Source: Spirodela intermedia
Taxonomy: Eukaryota > Streptophyta > Magnoliopsida > Alismatales > Araceae
DNA length: 64,000 bases
Assembly: GCA_902729315.2 (NCBI GenBank)
Contig: LR746278.1
Span: 1,933,001-1,997,000 of the forward strand
Direction: 5' to 3'
Shown here: one piece after another, positions 1 through 12,600 of the stretch
How positions within the stretch are numbered: the stretch's first letter is position 1
Layout of the letters: each line of letters starts with the position of its first letter
Notes under the pieces: generated by a model
Seen by the model: only the letters and a program-made list of their open reading frames with translations
The model's database searches: none
Told to the model about the DNA's origin: nothing
Translations under genes and position numbers: made by a program

Positions 1-164
1 ATACTCAAGGAGACGGACACAAGGATGGCGCAGCAGATGACTGAAGCGAGCGCTACGACCAGTGGTCTCTGGAGGCGGGCCCACGCCTTCTCCTCCTCCC
101 GAAGATTATCGTACTCGTGCTTCGGCATGAACGCCTGCCGGAGTGCGTCGCCAATCACTGCCAT
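1..164 (-). CDS. N-terminus of a predicted membrane protein, cut by the window edge
   Basis: Reading the minus strand from an ATG at 164 gives 54 open codons that run off the window. The peptide starts MAVIGDALRQAFMPKHEYDN, continues with a charged stretch (LREEEKAWARLQRP) and then a hydrophobic segment of about 20 residues (residues 35-53), consistent with an N-terminal signal anchor or single membrane span. The start looks real because the frame is open, charged and then hydrophobic, and GC-rich unlike the AT-rich flank. It reminds me of a conserved plant family of unknown function whose members share this short cytosolic head before a membrane anchor, but I cannot name it with confidence. 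The rest of the gene lies to the left of the window. Confidence 0.6.
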   Translation of the reverse strand, partial: MAVIGDALRQAFMPKHEYDNLREEEKAWARLQRPLVVALASVICCAILVSVSLS

Positions 165-1192
165 TTGAAGAACTACAGTTCCCTCTTCAGCTCTTGGGCA
201 GACGAGGCTAATCTACACCCTCGCATGGGAATGAATGCGAATCAGGACGAAGAAACCCCTGATTCGAAGACCTCTCGCTCGGGAACCAAAACCCTAACTC
301 AGGACCAGAAGCGTCGCACGACGGGGAGACACAATACCGAGGAATTCAAGCCCATCCACCCGCCCTAGTTGACTCTAGGGCTCCTCCTGAACGCCGATCC
401 CAGAATACCCGAAGACGGCGAAGCCGAGATGCGCTCCACTCCCCCGAATGTGGATCCCCCACCGGGGTCAGTACGGCCTCGACCCTCCTCTCCCTCTTCT
501 CCTCCCCGCGTTCATCGAGGAGGAGCCCGATCTCGGCCGCGCCCCCGAGAAGCTGCAAGAAACTGCAGCACCACCCAGCATCCACGCAGTCCGAATGGAA
601 ATCTTCAAATCATTTATATACCGATCTCAATTCGCAATGTAATTAGTATTATTATATTATCAATCATTTAACCCCCCCTCTCTCTCTCTCCCTCTCTTCC
701 TCCACCCTCATCTCCACTGAAGACTGGAATTCCTAAAATGGGCAAGATACAGCTTCAAGTTCTCGCCCCAGTGCTTCTCCTCATCAAGAACCCCAAGAAC
801 AGCCACCTGAGGACTTCCTAGAAGCTTCGTAGAAGAAGAAGATGATGATGATGAAGAGAAATGAACTGTGATGGGTATTTAAATTGCATTTTCCCATCTG
901 CATAGTATCAGAGCTCACCGAGCTTCCAGCAAAGGGGATGAAGATAAGTAAAAGATGGCCGTCCTTGTAGAGTCAACTATGCCCAGATCTCCACGACATC
1001 GACAACAGAGCATAAATGGTGAGGATAAAACCAACTGGGTTGACCCCTAGATTTCCGAAGAAAGCCTCCAGCCGATGGATCCTTGTTGACCAGCCGCCGG
1101 CCCATCATAAAGGCATCGATAGTCCTGCACAGAAGGAAGGGGTGGAAGAGTTAAGAGATGTAAAACCCCATCACGAGTGAAGAAGAAGAAGG

Positions 1193-1247
<55 letters not shown>

Positions 1248-3291
1248 TTAGGCGATGGCCTTGACATTCATATGTTTGTCAAAGTTTGCAAGCAGAGGAC
1301 TTTCATTCACCGTCTCTAAAAAATACAGTTGGATGAATGGTGTTCATCCGTGGCGGCAGCTAAGTTAGCTGAAATATGCATTTATTTCAGGAGGAAAAAA
1401 AAAACCCAAATCAAGAGTCATCAGTGGTCACTTGTTGTCAGTGTGTCAATGTTGTGCATGTCACCCCAAAGTCAACGTTGTACATGTCACAAGAAAAATA
1501 TTCAGCTTGTTTTCCCCTCTCCCATGAACTCCACCTCTATGCAGCCTACAGCTACTTCCACACTAATAAGCCCTACATCACCTACACCCTTCGACAAGAG
1601 CTCTAGCTTCTGTCCCTCAACCTACACGTCACAGGGTTAGTGGAGGCCATTGACCCACGCTCCACAAACTCCCACTACACACCAAGTCAACCTCCCCTAA
1701 CCACCACCACAACAACCACGCCCCCCCCCCATAAAATTATAGAAATAAATAAATAAACATATATATATATATCAGATCAAAGCATTCAATTGTCCTCATG
1801 CTGGTTCATTCGACAAGTCCAACCCAACTCACCGGATTATTAGATCCCTCAAGGAATTCACCAAAGGCAGTCCATTCTATTCTGCCCATACCTACACTTC
1901 TCATAGGTTGCTTGGAGACTGGTTGAAAACAAAAAAACCGATATAGATTCGCTTATATGATATTGAATACTAACTTTAATTCTGAGGAAAAAACACCTAA
2001 TCTTTGAATCATTATCTAGGTTTTTAAAAATTTAAACTAAAAGCATCACTTAAACCTCAAGTTGCAAATAAGATGATAGACTTAGGAAACATATTAGTCA
2101 AAAGCATAGCATTGCGTCAAATATTGTAGCAGTTCCCGCCAGAGATTCACCCCTGCTTCTTTTATAAACTTTTACATAGACTTGGAATATTGAAGAACAG
2201 AATCACAAACCTTTCGAATTCTTAAATAACAGATCCTAGCATTCAACTTATGACGGTCATATTAAAAAAAAAATTATAAGGCTTTTTGAAGTGATTTTTT
2301 CAGAGGAATGGCAAGTGAACTATGCCAAGAAATCAAGTAATAAAAGTAAAGGAGGTGATCTCGTGAGATGAACCCGAAAATTGAAACTTGTTTATCACAT
2401 AATTGGGCCAATGATAGTCAGAAACAGCCTGAACTAAGAAAAACCGGTCATTATCTGGTACAACCAGTCTGATCTTGATGAATGGATTTCAGTCACTTAA
2501 AATAAACTTGACCAGGAAAACTACTAGTTTTTTCTGCAGTGGTGTCACTTGAATAAACAAATAGGAATATCAAGAAAAAGATAACCATCCTCATAGCACG
2601 ATTGAATTTTAACGACAAAGTGTGACGATTCATGAATTCAGGAAAAACTAAAAGCATAAAAGCATTGATTTTTACCACGCTTTTTTTAGCGCGCGAGACG
2701 AGTTTAAAATTTAAACTAAAATCATTTATTGAAATTCATTAAAGCTTGAGTCAATAAGAAAGATTGTTGTGAGAAAGATAAGAGATTGCCAATGCAGTAC
2801 TTGTATGAATTCTGTTAGGCTACTACTAGTTCCTGTCGCCTCAGATGGCCATTCATATAAATTCATTACATGGATGTCAATGTTTTGTGGAATTCATATG
2901 GTGTGAATGATATGAGTCTATCACAAATCCTATGTTGTTTCTTCCATCTTCGATTGTTCGTCGTTTCCCTCACGCTGTCAAACCCCCTGATCTCAGCAAC
3001 GCTCTACTTTTCTGCTCATCTGAGAAATTCCGTTTGAATGTTGCCATCCAAACTGCATCCACAACAGCCCCAGAACCTAACTCAAATGGTTTATCGTCCG
3101 ATTGACAAAAAAAATCCACGACAACATCATTTTCCTTGGTCAACAACAAAACAGAAAAGTGCAAAATGATTGAGCCCCATAACCAAAAAAATATGACAAG
3201 TCTACTAGCCAAAAAAAAACTGAAGTAAAAAGTGGCAGCGACAGAGTGCACGAGGCAGTCGTACTCTGTATGAGCAACATTACTGCTGGGC
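165..3291. other. Intergenic: leader/promoter of the left gene, then non-genic DNA
   Basis: No supported gene. The first 700 bases are GC-rich with CT-rich and GA-rich patches and probably hold the 5' leader and promoter of the minus-strand gene at 1-164. A long GA microsatellite sits at 1199-1245. From about 1.7 kb on the DNA is AT-rich with short AT and poly-A tracts. A reading frame at about 1785-1946 is open for roughly 55 codons but matches nothing I recognise. The remaining open frames are short and without domain features. Confidence 0.6.
1199..1245. repeat. (GA)n microsatellite, about 23 units
   Basis: Uninterrupted GA dinucleotide run directly visible. It lies in the leader/promoter side of the minus-strand gene at the left edge. 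GA/CT tracts are common in plant promoters and leaders and are often length-polymorphic. Confidence 0.95.
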
Positions 3292-3713
3292 CTAGAAATC
3301 TACAAAGCCTATACCTTGTGGAATCATACCCCAGCTCTGAGACTCCGCAGAGAGGATCGACCTGAGACGAGCAGAAGCTATCGCACTGTGCAGCGGCATC
3401 ATCGACTCCAGACAGCTCAACTCGACAGGTAATCTGATCAAACCACCGTTTCCCGCATTAACAAAACAACGAAATCCAATATAATAAGAAGAATAGAGAG
3501 GGAAGAAAAAAAGTGGATAGCGGCGGCTATTGGCATCCACCTGGAATTGCAAGAAATACGCCTCTTCTGTGACGAAATTTGCAAGAATGATCTTGATGTC
3601 GGAGATGCCGAAGAACCTTCACCCCCCAGCGCCCTCCTACAGGATTGCAGAGTCAATGAGAGGCTTCGACAGGGAACCCTAGACCGGAGAAGAGCACCCG
3701 CAGCTGCAGTCAT
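3292..3713 (-). CDS. NFD6: NUCLEAR FUSION DEFECTIVE 6-like small organellar protein
   Basis: Two exons, 3713-3541 and 3433-3292, join in frame (173+142 nt) to encode 104 residues. The donor GTGGAT at 3540 and the AG acceptor at 3434-3435 keep the phase. The N-terminus is rich in Ser, Arg and Ala with almost no acidic residues (MTAAAGALLRSRVPCRSLSL...), as in a mitochondrial or chloroplast targeting peptide. The C-terminal exon carries the family signature, here RLPVELSCLESMMPLHSAIA, then a Ser/Leu-rich SARLRSILSAES segment and a Trp-containing tail. In Arabidopsis NFD6 is needed for polar nuclei fusion and is thought to be organellar; its biochemistry is unknown. An in-frame ATG lies upstream at 3800, but 3713 fits the family's usual start. 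Family members often have alternative C-terminal exons, so other isoforms may exist. Confidence 0.8.
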
Positions 3714-6612
3714 TTTCCGGGAGGCACTGCTCTCACTCCCTCTCTTCGAGGTTGAGTCGAGGTTCTGAAACTCGAGAGCAACCCTTCTAAGAGATCTCAA
3801 AGATTCGAGAGATGCATCCGACCGTCCAATTTTCGTGTCCGAATCGGACGGCCGAATAATCTTTCATCAAATAATTGTATATTTTCCGGTATTGATATTA
3901 TATTATATATTTGTCCTGCAACGTCTATTCGGTCTCTACTTATCTAGCCTTCCCAAAAAACCAATTCAGATTTAATGAGTTTTGATTTACAAGTCTCTTA
4001 ATATGAGCTTATAAAAACACCCCAATTTTATTTAATTGGTAAAGTAGCCCACGAGGATAGTAATATAAGCAAAATTTTAAAAATTATGTAAAAAAACTTT
4101 AATGTCTTGTAAAACAGCAGGACCTCATGAGTCAAGTCAAATAGCAGGACCTTATAATAGAAATGAAAATAAAGTAATATAATTTTTAAGTAAAATATGA
4201 AATTAATGTTATTTAATTTTCTAACACTAAAATGCTTGTGTGAATAAATTAAATTATTTAAGTCAACTCGTAAGGCTAAACCATGTGTATGATTCTAACT
4301 AGTTGAGCTTCTAACAATATGCAAGCATAAGTTTACAAGGATAAAATAAGAGGCTCTTTATGTGAGACTATAAAAATATGAAAAATAAGGATGCTAGAAA
4401 AATAATGCTACTTATAGGGAAAAAAATAAATTTATAAGAACTCTTCAAGCTTATAAAAATACTTACATGATAGTATGATACTCATATTAGCTTATAAGTC
4501 AAATACTTACATAATAGTATGATAAAATAAGCTCTAAATATTGAAAAAAATGTAAGCGTGAGCAGATAACATTACCAGCCCCCTTAGTTTAGACAACAAT
4601 GGTATGTAAATAAAGTTTAAATAAAAATGTCTTGCAAGTTCTGAAAATAATCTAAATGACAAAATTAAGTTTATAAGGTTCACAAAGCTCACACCAATAC
4701 AATTTTTTTTATAATATATATCATATTTTTTTATTAGTTAAATGTTGTAATCTTATAACAATATGTGATAAATGTAAGATGTCGGTGGGAATTTTGATGC
4801 AACTTTTTATCAAACACATAACATTTTACACAGAAAAAAACAAGAAGCGTTCATAAAATAAGGCTATAAATAAAATTTTATTATATACATATCATATGGA
4901 AAATAAGCATGCAAATCAAAAAATCTAAACTTAAGGTTATGATGGTAATGTTGACATTCTATTACAACATGACATGAAAAAGATTATGTGAAACATGATT
5001 AAGTTAAGCATGTGAGATAGAATATATTACCAACTCCCAACAAATTTGCATCTAAGCTTGTGGGAATCATAAAGGTTTCAATCATACATGACTAGCATCG
5101 CATGACATTCAATGAAAGTTAAATTCATAGAGTTTACCTAAATTAGTATATTTCAAGGTTCCTTGATGCATCAATAAATAAGTAAAATAAACATATAAGA
5201 CTATATTAGACGAATAAAGTTTTAGTAAATAAGTATGTGTAAAATATTAGATGACCCAAGTTCAGAAGTACATAGTTAAAATATGATGCAAATAAGTTTT
5301 ATTAATAAATAACCAAAGCTCAAGGGGGTGACAAAGAATCATGAAGTTCGAAGGGGTACTTATATCAAATCAAAGCATTTGAGGGGTTATCAATAATTCA
5401 TATTTATAAGGGTTTAATAATTAAGAAGAAAGTTGGTTTCAATTAAAGTATATATTTAATTATGTGCAATATAGGATCATAAAATATTTTATATAAGATA
5501 GGGGGTAAATAGTTAAAATACATGTATATAGCGTATATGTGAGTCTTCTAGTCTGACCTTCTCCGGAAATCGTCCCGGTCTCAGGTCAGTCTGGGTTCCA
5601 TATCTTGATTCACTTCTCTGTGATCGACTTGACTTTTTTTCCCTGTGCTTCGTTCGATGTCTGTGTCGCTTTAATGGTGTTGAGGTTTTTGTTTGGTAAT
5701 CGCGTTCGCGGTTTCAATCCGTGGCTGATTTCTGATCGCTGGGGCTTATTCGATCTTATTTTTCCGCTTGAAATGACGAAGAGAGAGCTCGTTTCTATGT
5801 GTGAGGAGAAATCCAGTACTTTTTTTGTTCTCTTTCCGACGAGAAACCTATCTGGATCTGGTTTGGAGGAGACATATTCGTTCCATATCGATGATAGTTT
5901 GATATCGCTTTCGATAACACGCTAGACATATCGCCGGTTACAATCGCCGCTTGGAAATCCTTGGAATATCAGTCATACGATGCTCTACATTTTGCAAATG
6001 AAAATAAAGCATATTCCATCTGTCCAGCGAGTTCCACTGTTAAAAGGAAATAACATTTGAAAATATCAATTCTTGTTGATCCTCTCTGATCCTCTCCTAT
6101 TGAGGCCTTTTTGGGAAGCTGCGATATAGTTTTTTTCGTAGTATTCCTGCATATGTATAATTTCGTTTCAGCTTTCATTAAGGATCTTGTAAGAACCAAT
6201 TTTAAAGAAAATACTCCTGATGTTATTTCTTCAACATTTTTACACCATAGAAAATCATCTATAGTAAAGCATCTGAGGGAAATACATATGGAATGCTCCC
6301 TCAATTTTTTTATTCATCCTTTCATCAAAGGAAGAAAAGATGCAATAAACAAATGAAATCTTGTTTGAGTTTGCCTTTGTCATGCGGTGAAATTGGAATG
6401 AGAAGGAAATTGAAGCCATCCTCACTTCTGTGCCGTGTTTTTCTAATATCAGCTTTCTCCATTTATCTCTTCACATTATAGTGTAAGAAGCATGTCTGGA
6501 AGTTGATTGATTATTACCAGTTCTGAAGCCTTTTATTGTATATATGCTGCAGTTTGAAGGAATCGTATTTACCTCCAGATTATAAGCTGTATAAAAATAT
6601 TCACGGACAACA
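3714..6612. other. AT-rich intergenic region and PEX4 upstream leader
   Basis: From about 3.85 to 5.5 kb the DNA is strongly AT-rich, without long frames, and carries short imperfect direct repeats (for example two copies of an ATACTTACAT-like block near 4.46 and 4.50 kb). It may be decayed transposon sequence, but no diagnostic domain is visible. From about 5.54 kb the composition changes to CT-rich, leader-like DNA, and CCGGTCTCAG followed by GTCAGT near 5575-5590 could end a non-coding PEX4 exon. The stretch 5.6-6.55 kb would then be a leader intron. Confidence 0.5.
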
Positions 6613-9600
6613 ATGCAGGTTAGTTATTTAATTCTTTAGGTGCCTTTATACATTGCCTCTTGGTAGCAAAAAGTATCAAGACCATTTTAAAAAAGCTATT
6701 TTTGAATAATTTTAAATCACTTTTTAAAAATACTTTTTCATATTACAATTGTCACCACATAGAATAGTAGGATATCATGTTTTCAAATTCTTTGGGGTTA
6801 CATGCAGATTATATTCATGCACGATCTGCTCGAAAATCTATTATGAAAACTTTTCCTGATTTCCAGCATATTGATCAAGTCCTATTGTGTTGGATTTCTT
6901 TAATATTATATTCATGCAGATTCTATTCATGAAGATATTTTCTTTACTTCTATCTATTGTGTTGGATTTCTTTGTCAAACTTGATATTCCTTGATAATCG
7001 CATTCTTACTTTCAGAAATATTTGTTTATTTGTGGCAAACGTTCTTTTTTCATCACAGAAAAATGTTCATAATCAACCTTAGATAACCCATGCAAAGATT
7101 CATCATTTCGAGGAGGCATCGTCTTAGGCCAGAATGACCTTCATAACTTACTCATAGTTAGCTTTTCTTCCCTATGAGGAATCTCTGGTTATATTTCGAT
7201 CTCTATGAGGCAAATTATGTGATCCACGGGTATATCTACGCCCATCTACAATATCATAAACAAGAAACATATTTCTTTTGTTTGTGCTAATAGATCCATA
7301 GTTTTTCTTCAATCTCTGCTTTTGTCTATTCTCATCTGACCTAGTTGTAGGCCTGCTTCATATGTGCTTTTTTTTTAACGTTTCTTATGAATTTTATGTT
7401 GCCAACATAGTCAAGAGGTTGAACTTGGCATATTTTACTCATACCATTGTTTGTCCATAATAATCATATTGGATACTGAGAAGATTGGTGAGCAGGCTAA
7501 AGGTATAATGATCAGTACAACAAGAGTAAGTCATGAATTCTGAATTTGAAGGCATGATTGCAGAATCAGTCTCACGTCATATTGTAGGAAAAAACTGTAA
7601 CTGCTCCTTGTCGATGATAGAAACAATCAAAGACAAGTGATTGCCCCCCTACTCTGTTAAGAGAAAAAAAGGAAAGGTGGTGATCTTTTTATGCGTAGAT
7701 ATCTGTATTTATTCAAGCACTTGGATGATTTATGTAGATATTCTATTTTTTTAATAAACTGAGGACAATTGGGGTACACATGAAGCCTGCCAAATCTTTG
7801 ACTGGTTACGCCTTTTGGAGTATCAGTGAACTTTAAGAGTATAACTGCTTATTGGGCATCTAGACTAATTTTGAGTCTGAGGATCCTTGTTCCCAATCTG
7901 CATTCTTTGTTGACGATGGCATAATCATGCAGGCATCCAGAGCAAGGCTTTTTAAAGAATACAAAGAAGTGCAGCGAGAGAAGGCAGCTGATCCAGATAT
8001 TCAATTAATTTGTGATGATTCTAATATATTCAAGTGGACCGCTTTGATCAAGGTGAGCATACTTTCATGGAGACTTTTTATTGGAACCTTTTGTTTGGAT
8101 TATTGTTTAATCCTCCTATTTGTGTTTAGGGGCCTTCGGAAACTCCTTATGAAGGTGGTGTATTTCAGTTGGCTTTTGCCATTCCAGAGCAGTACCCTTT
8201 ATTGCCTCCTCAAGTGCGATTTTTGACAAAAATATTTCATCCAAATGTACATTTTAAGGTGGCTGTTTGATCTTTTAAAATTTCCGCTTGAGTGTCAGGA
8301 CTTCATACCTGCTGTTGCTCTATGTTCCTTGTAAGGGAACACGGAATATTTTAGGCATGATATCTGTGACATAGATCTCAAGCCATTGACGATTATGTGT
8401 CATTTATGTGACTAGAGTTCTAATTCATTCTTTTTGGCTCTGCAGACAGGGGAGATTTGCCTGGATATTTTGAAGAATGCGTGGAGCCCTGCTTGGACAC
8501 TCCAGTCTGTTTGCAGAGCTATAATTGCTTTGATGGCACATCCTGAACCTGACAGTCCTCTCAACTGTGATTCAGGTAAGGAGAGATTTTATCTGAGTTT
8601 TGTATGAGATGAATGCTTTTAAGAATAAAAGTTACCATTATTGATCATGAGAATAAGATCACCTTTATGTTAATTGTCGGAGATTCTCCTACCTTGAGCT
8701 AGGGCACAGCCACCGCAAGCAGGGGAGCCGTTAGAGCATGAGGGAGTGAGAGAAAAAGAAAAATACTTCATTCATTTTGAGTTAGGGTTCATGACCCTTT
8801 TAATACATGAGTTCTGACTATTGGATCTATGTCGGGTATAAGTGGCTAGATTCGATACCAATAAGTAATTCGGCTTATAATGCCCAATATCACTTATTCT
8901 AACACTCCCCTTTAAGTTGAGGAATGAATATCTTTCATCCCCAACTTGCCTAACAATCTTCTCATAGTAGGTCCATGTAATCATTTGGTGAAGATGTACT
9001 AGATTGGCGAAATGACGATCCCATTCTCTATCTTCTCCTTGATGAAATGACGATCCACTTTCACATGCTTGGTCCGATTGTGATGTATTAGATTGTGAGC
9101 AATATCTATAACTGACTTGTTGTCATAGAAGAGTTTGGTGGGTGAATCATATTGGATCTTAAGGTCTTCCAAAATCCCTTTAATCCATAATACTTCACAC
9201 ACTCCTTATGCTAGTGCTCAAAGTTCAGACTATGCACTAGATCTTGAAACCACTAGCTGCTTCTTGTTGTGCCACGTGATTAAGTTTCCTCCTAAGAATG
9301 AACAATACCTTGAAGTAGATCGTTTGTCTACAATAGAACCTGCATAGTCAACATCAATGAATATTTCCACATTAGTATGTCCATGTGGTCGAAATAATAG
9401 GTTGTAACTTGGTGTACCCTTTAAATAAAGAAGTACTCGTCTTGCTGCTGCATTATGTACTTCTCTAGGATCATGTATAAATTGACTCAATCTTATTGTG
9501 TAGGTAATATTTGGTCGAGTGTGAGATAAATAAATCAGTTTACCAATCAGCCTCTGATATCTTCCTCTATCAACTGGTGGACTGTCTTCACCTTGAACCA

Positions 9601-12600
9601 ATTTCCCATCAGGGTCAATGGGAGTGGTTGCCAATTTATTGCCACTAGTTTCAGTTTGTTTAAGTAAATTTAAAATGTATTTCAACTGAGATAAGAAAAT
9701 ACCACATCTAGAATCTGCAATTTCTATACCAAGAAAGTATTTTAAATTTTCTAGTCTTTTAATTTTGAAGCATGCAGATAATTTATCATTTAACATTTCT
9801 ATTTTTAACAGATCATCTCCAGTAAGTATCATGTCATCAACGTAAACTAATAAAATAGAAATTTCATTTCTAAAATGTTTAAAGAAAAGAGTATGATCAC
9901 CGTTACTTTGGCGGTAGTCCATCTCATGCATAGTGGCTAAGAGCTTGCCAAACCATGTTCTTGGGAATTGTTTAGGTCCATATAAAGACTTCTTTAATCT
10001 ACACACAAAGTGCTGATTTTTCTCTTCCCTAAAACCTAGAGGTATATCCATATATATCTCCTCATTTTGAGACCCATGTAGGAAAGCATTCTTCACATCT
10101 AATTGGTGAAGTTGTCATCTTTTCATTGCTGCCGCAAAGATTAAAATCTTCATAGTGTTTAATTTTGCTATTGGAGTGAATGTCTCATAATTAATCCCTA
10201 ATTTCTAGGTATATCTTTTTGCTACCAACCTAGCAATGCATGAGAGCTTAACTAGTTCTCATGTGTTATTTTTCATCAATGCATTCATTTCTGTTTCCAT
10301 AACCCTTTTTCATTCTATATTATTTATAGCTTGATTAAGTGTTGATAGAATGAGTATGGAGCCTACCTTCGTAAGAAATGAAGAGTGGGTTGTAGATAAC
10401 TGATGCAAGGAGAAATAATTTTGCATTGGATAAGTAATATTCTTACTGATGTTTTGATGAACCAACAAGTTTACTATATTTTCTTGTGGTTCTCATGGAT
10501 GATCTAGCATAATCCCATGAGTTAAATCATTTACTGAAGTAGTGTGTGTGATTTGTTCACTTTTTCTTCTTGTATAGGTTTGTCTAAATCTTTTTTTTAT
10601 ATTTAATTTTTGTGAATTTGACTCCCCTTTATCACAAAGAAGCAAATAACTTTCTTGAGATGTGGTCTTATCACCCATCCTCTCTAAAGATGAAGGTTCT
10701 ACGGCCTCATTGGTTTTATAATAATTTTCACCTTAATTGAAGGTGACATCTCGAGTGACATAAAATTTCTTAGTTTTAGGATCATAACATTTATATCCTT
10801 TCTGAGTTATTGAGTAGCCCAAGAATACACACTTAAGTGCTCTCGAGTTTAATTTCTTGGTATGATATAAGTGTAAGTATGCCACACATCCGAATACTTT
10901 GGGTGTGAGGTTGGTTATGTGTTTTAACCCTGGAGTATGGGACTCTAGGACCTCAATAAGACTTTTTTTGTCCAAAATCCTTGATGACCATCTATTAATT
11001 ATGTGAGTGGCCACAAGTATTGCTCCCCCCCACAAGTATTTTGAGACATTCCCTTGGATAAAAAGTGCTCTAGTTACTTTTAATAAGTGCTGATTTTTTC
11101 TCTTTGCAATCTCATTTTGTTGAGGAGTGTTTACACAAGATGTCTCATGAATCACTCCATTTGTAAGAAAGAATTGAACTAAATCCTTATTGATGTAGTC
11201 CTTTGCATTATCAATTCTAAAACATTTAATGGTATACTAAATTGTCGTTTCACCATTTGGAAGAATGCTTTCAATCTTTCAGTCACTTCAAATTTGTGAC
11301 TCATCAACCATACCCACGTCATACGAGTACAATCATCAATAAAGGTGATAAATCAACTACGACCATTCATGGTTGAGGTTGGTGCTGGCCCACACACATC
11401 GCTATGAATCAAGTCAAAAGGTTTAAGAGATCTTAAGTCAGATGGAGAATAAATAGATCATTTATGCTTGGCTAATTGGCATACCTCACATAATAAATTA
11501 TTATCATCAAGTTCTTTACACAATTGCAGGAATAAATGTTTAATAGTCAAGATAGAAGGATGTCTTAGGCGATGATGGATCAACATAAGTGGTTCAATCA
11601 ACTTGTGGCTCCCCCTTGATACTACCCTTGGTGCTGTCGCTGCCGTTTGTGCCATTTGTGGATGTCTTTTGTGTTCCGTTGAGGCCTCCTATGTAATATC
11701 GACCTCCCCTTTCTTCAACAAGTCCAGTCTTTCATCTTGTGTCCTTATCATATAAGACACAACTATTAGGAGTAATTAGAAGGTCATGAGTGATAGATTG
11801 TCTAAGCTTACTAAGGGAGATTAGGTTTGCTGATAATAAAGGCACATAAAGAATATGATGTATTTTTCTTATTCTTGGAAGTTTTATGGAACCTATACCA
11901 ACTACCAGTATAAGTTTCTCATATGCAGTCAATACTTGTCTACTTGTAAAACGTGGTTCATAGGTATGAAAATAATTTTTGAGTGGAGACATATTATTTG
12001 TGGTCCATGAGTAAAGGATCCATGTACCTTTATCCCTTAGATATATATTTGTATGATTGGGAGAATGGAAACTCAATGAGAGGGAAGTGTAAGAGATCAG
12101 AAAATTACCCGAGGAGGTTGCTGATGATGTTATGGTACTTGAGGTGATGAGTTGCCACAACTTCTCAATCTCCTCCTTGAGTCTATCAATTTCCCCATCC
12201 TTGGAATTTGCTGATTGAAGGATAGGTGTCAAGTTCATCTCTCCCTTAGTGGAGCTTGTAGAGTCAATTTCTTGCCAATGTGTAGGGGAAGGGGATACAC
12301 TCATGTACCCTTGTCCTACTCTTGGAGGCTTACCATGCAATTTCCAGCAATTGTCACGAGTATGTCTCCTTTTCGGCAGAATGAGCACCATAGTTTTGCC
12401 TTTGGGTCTGTCACTTGCTCTGGGTTTTGGTCTTGTTTTCTTTTGCTGAAATGTGAAGAGCTTGTCTCGCTCTTCTTGTCCCAGCCATGACTTGTGCTGG
12501 TTGATGCTCCCGCTATGTTCTTTGCTGTCAATGATGAGTTATCAGCTTGTTGATTTTCGTTCAATAGTGTCAACTTATTTTTTTCCCTATTAATAATTCC

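Noticed and set aside
1199-1245. Regular repeat considered as an array-like element
   Set aside because: It is a plain dinucleotide microsatellite. No spaced palindromic repeats of CRISPR type occur anywhere in the window.
2970-3251. 93-codon minus-strand frame MHSVAATFYFSFF...
   Set aside because: It is downstream of the NFD6-like stop, is hydrophobic by AT-rich composition, and has no recognisable domain; more likely 3' UTR or spacer.
3714-3800. Upstream in-frame ATG at 3800 for the NFD6-like gene
   Set aside because: It adds 29 residues before the usual family start. The ATG at 3713 gives the expected targeting-peptide start and length.
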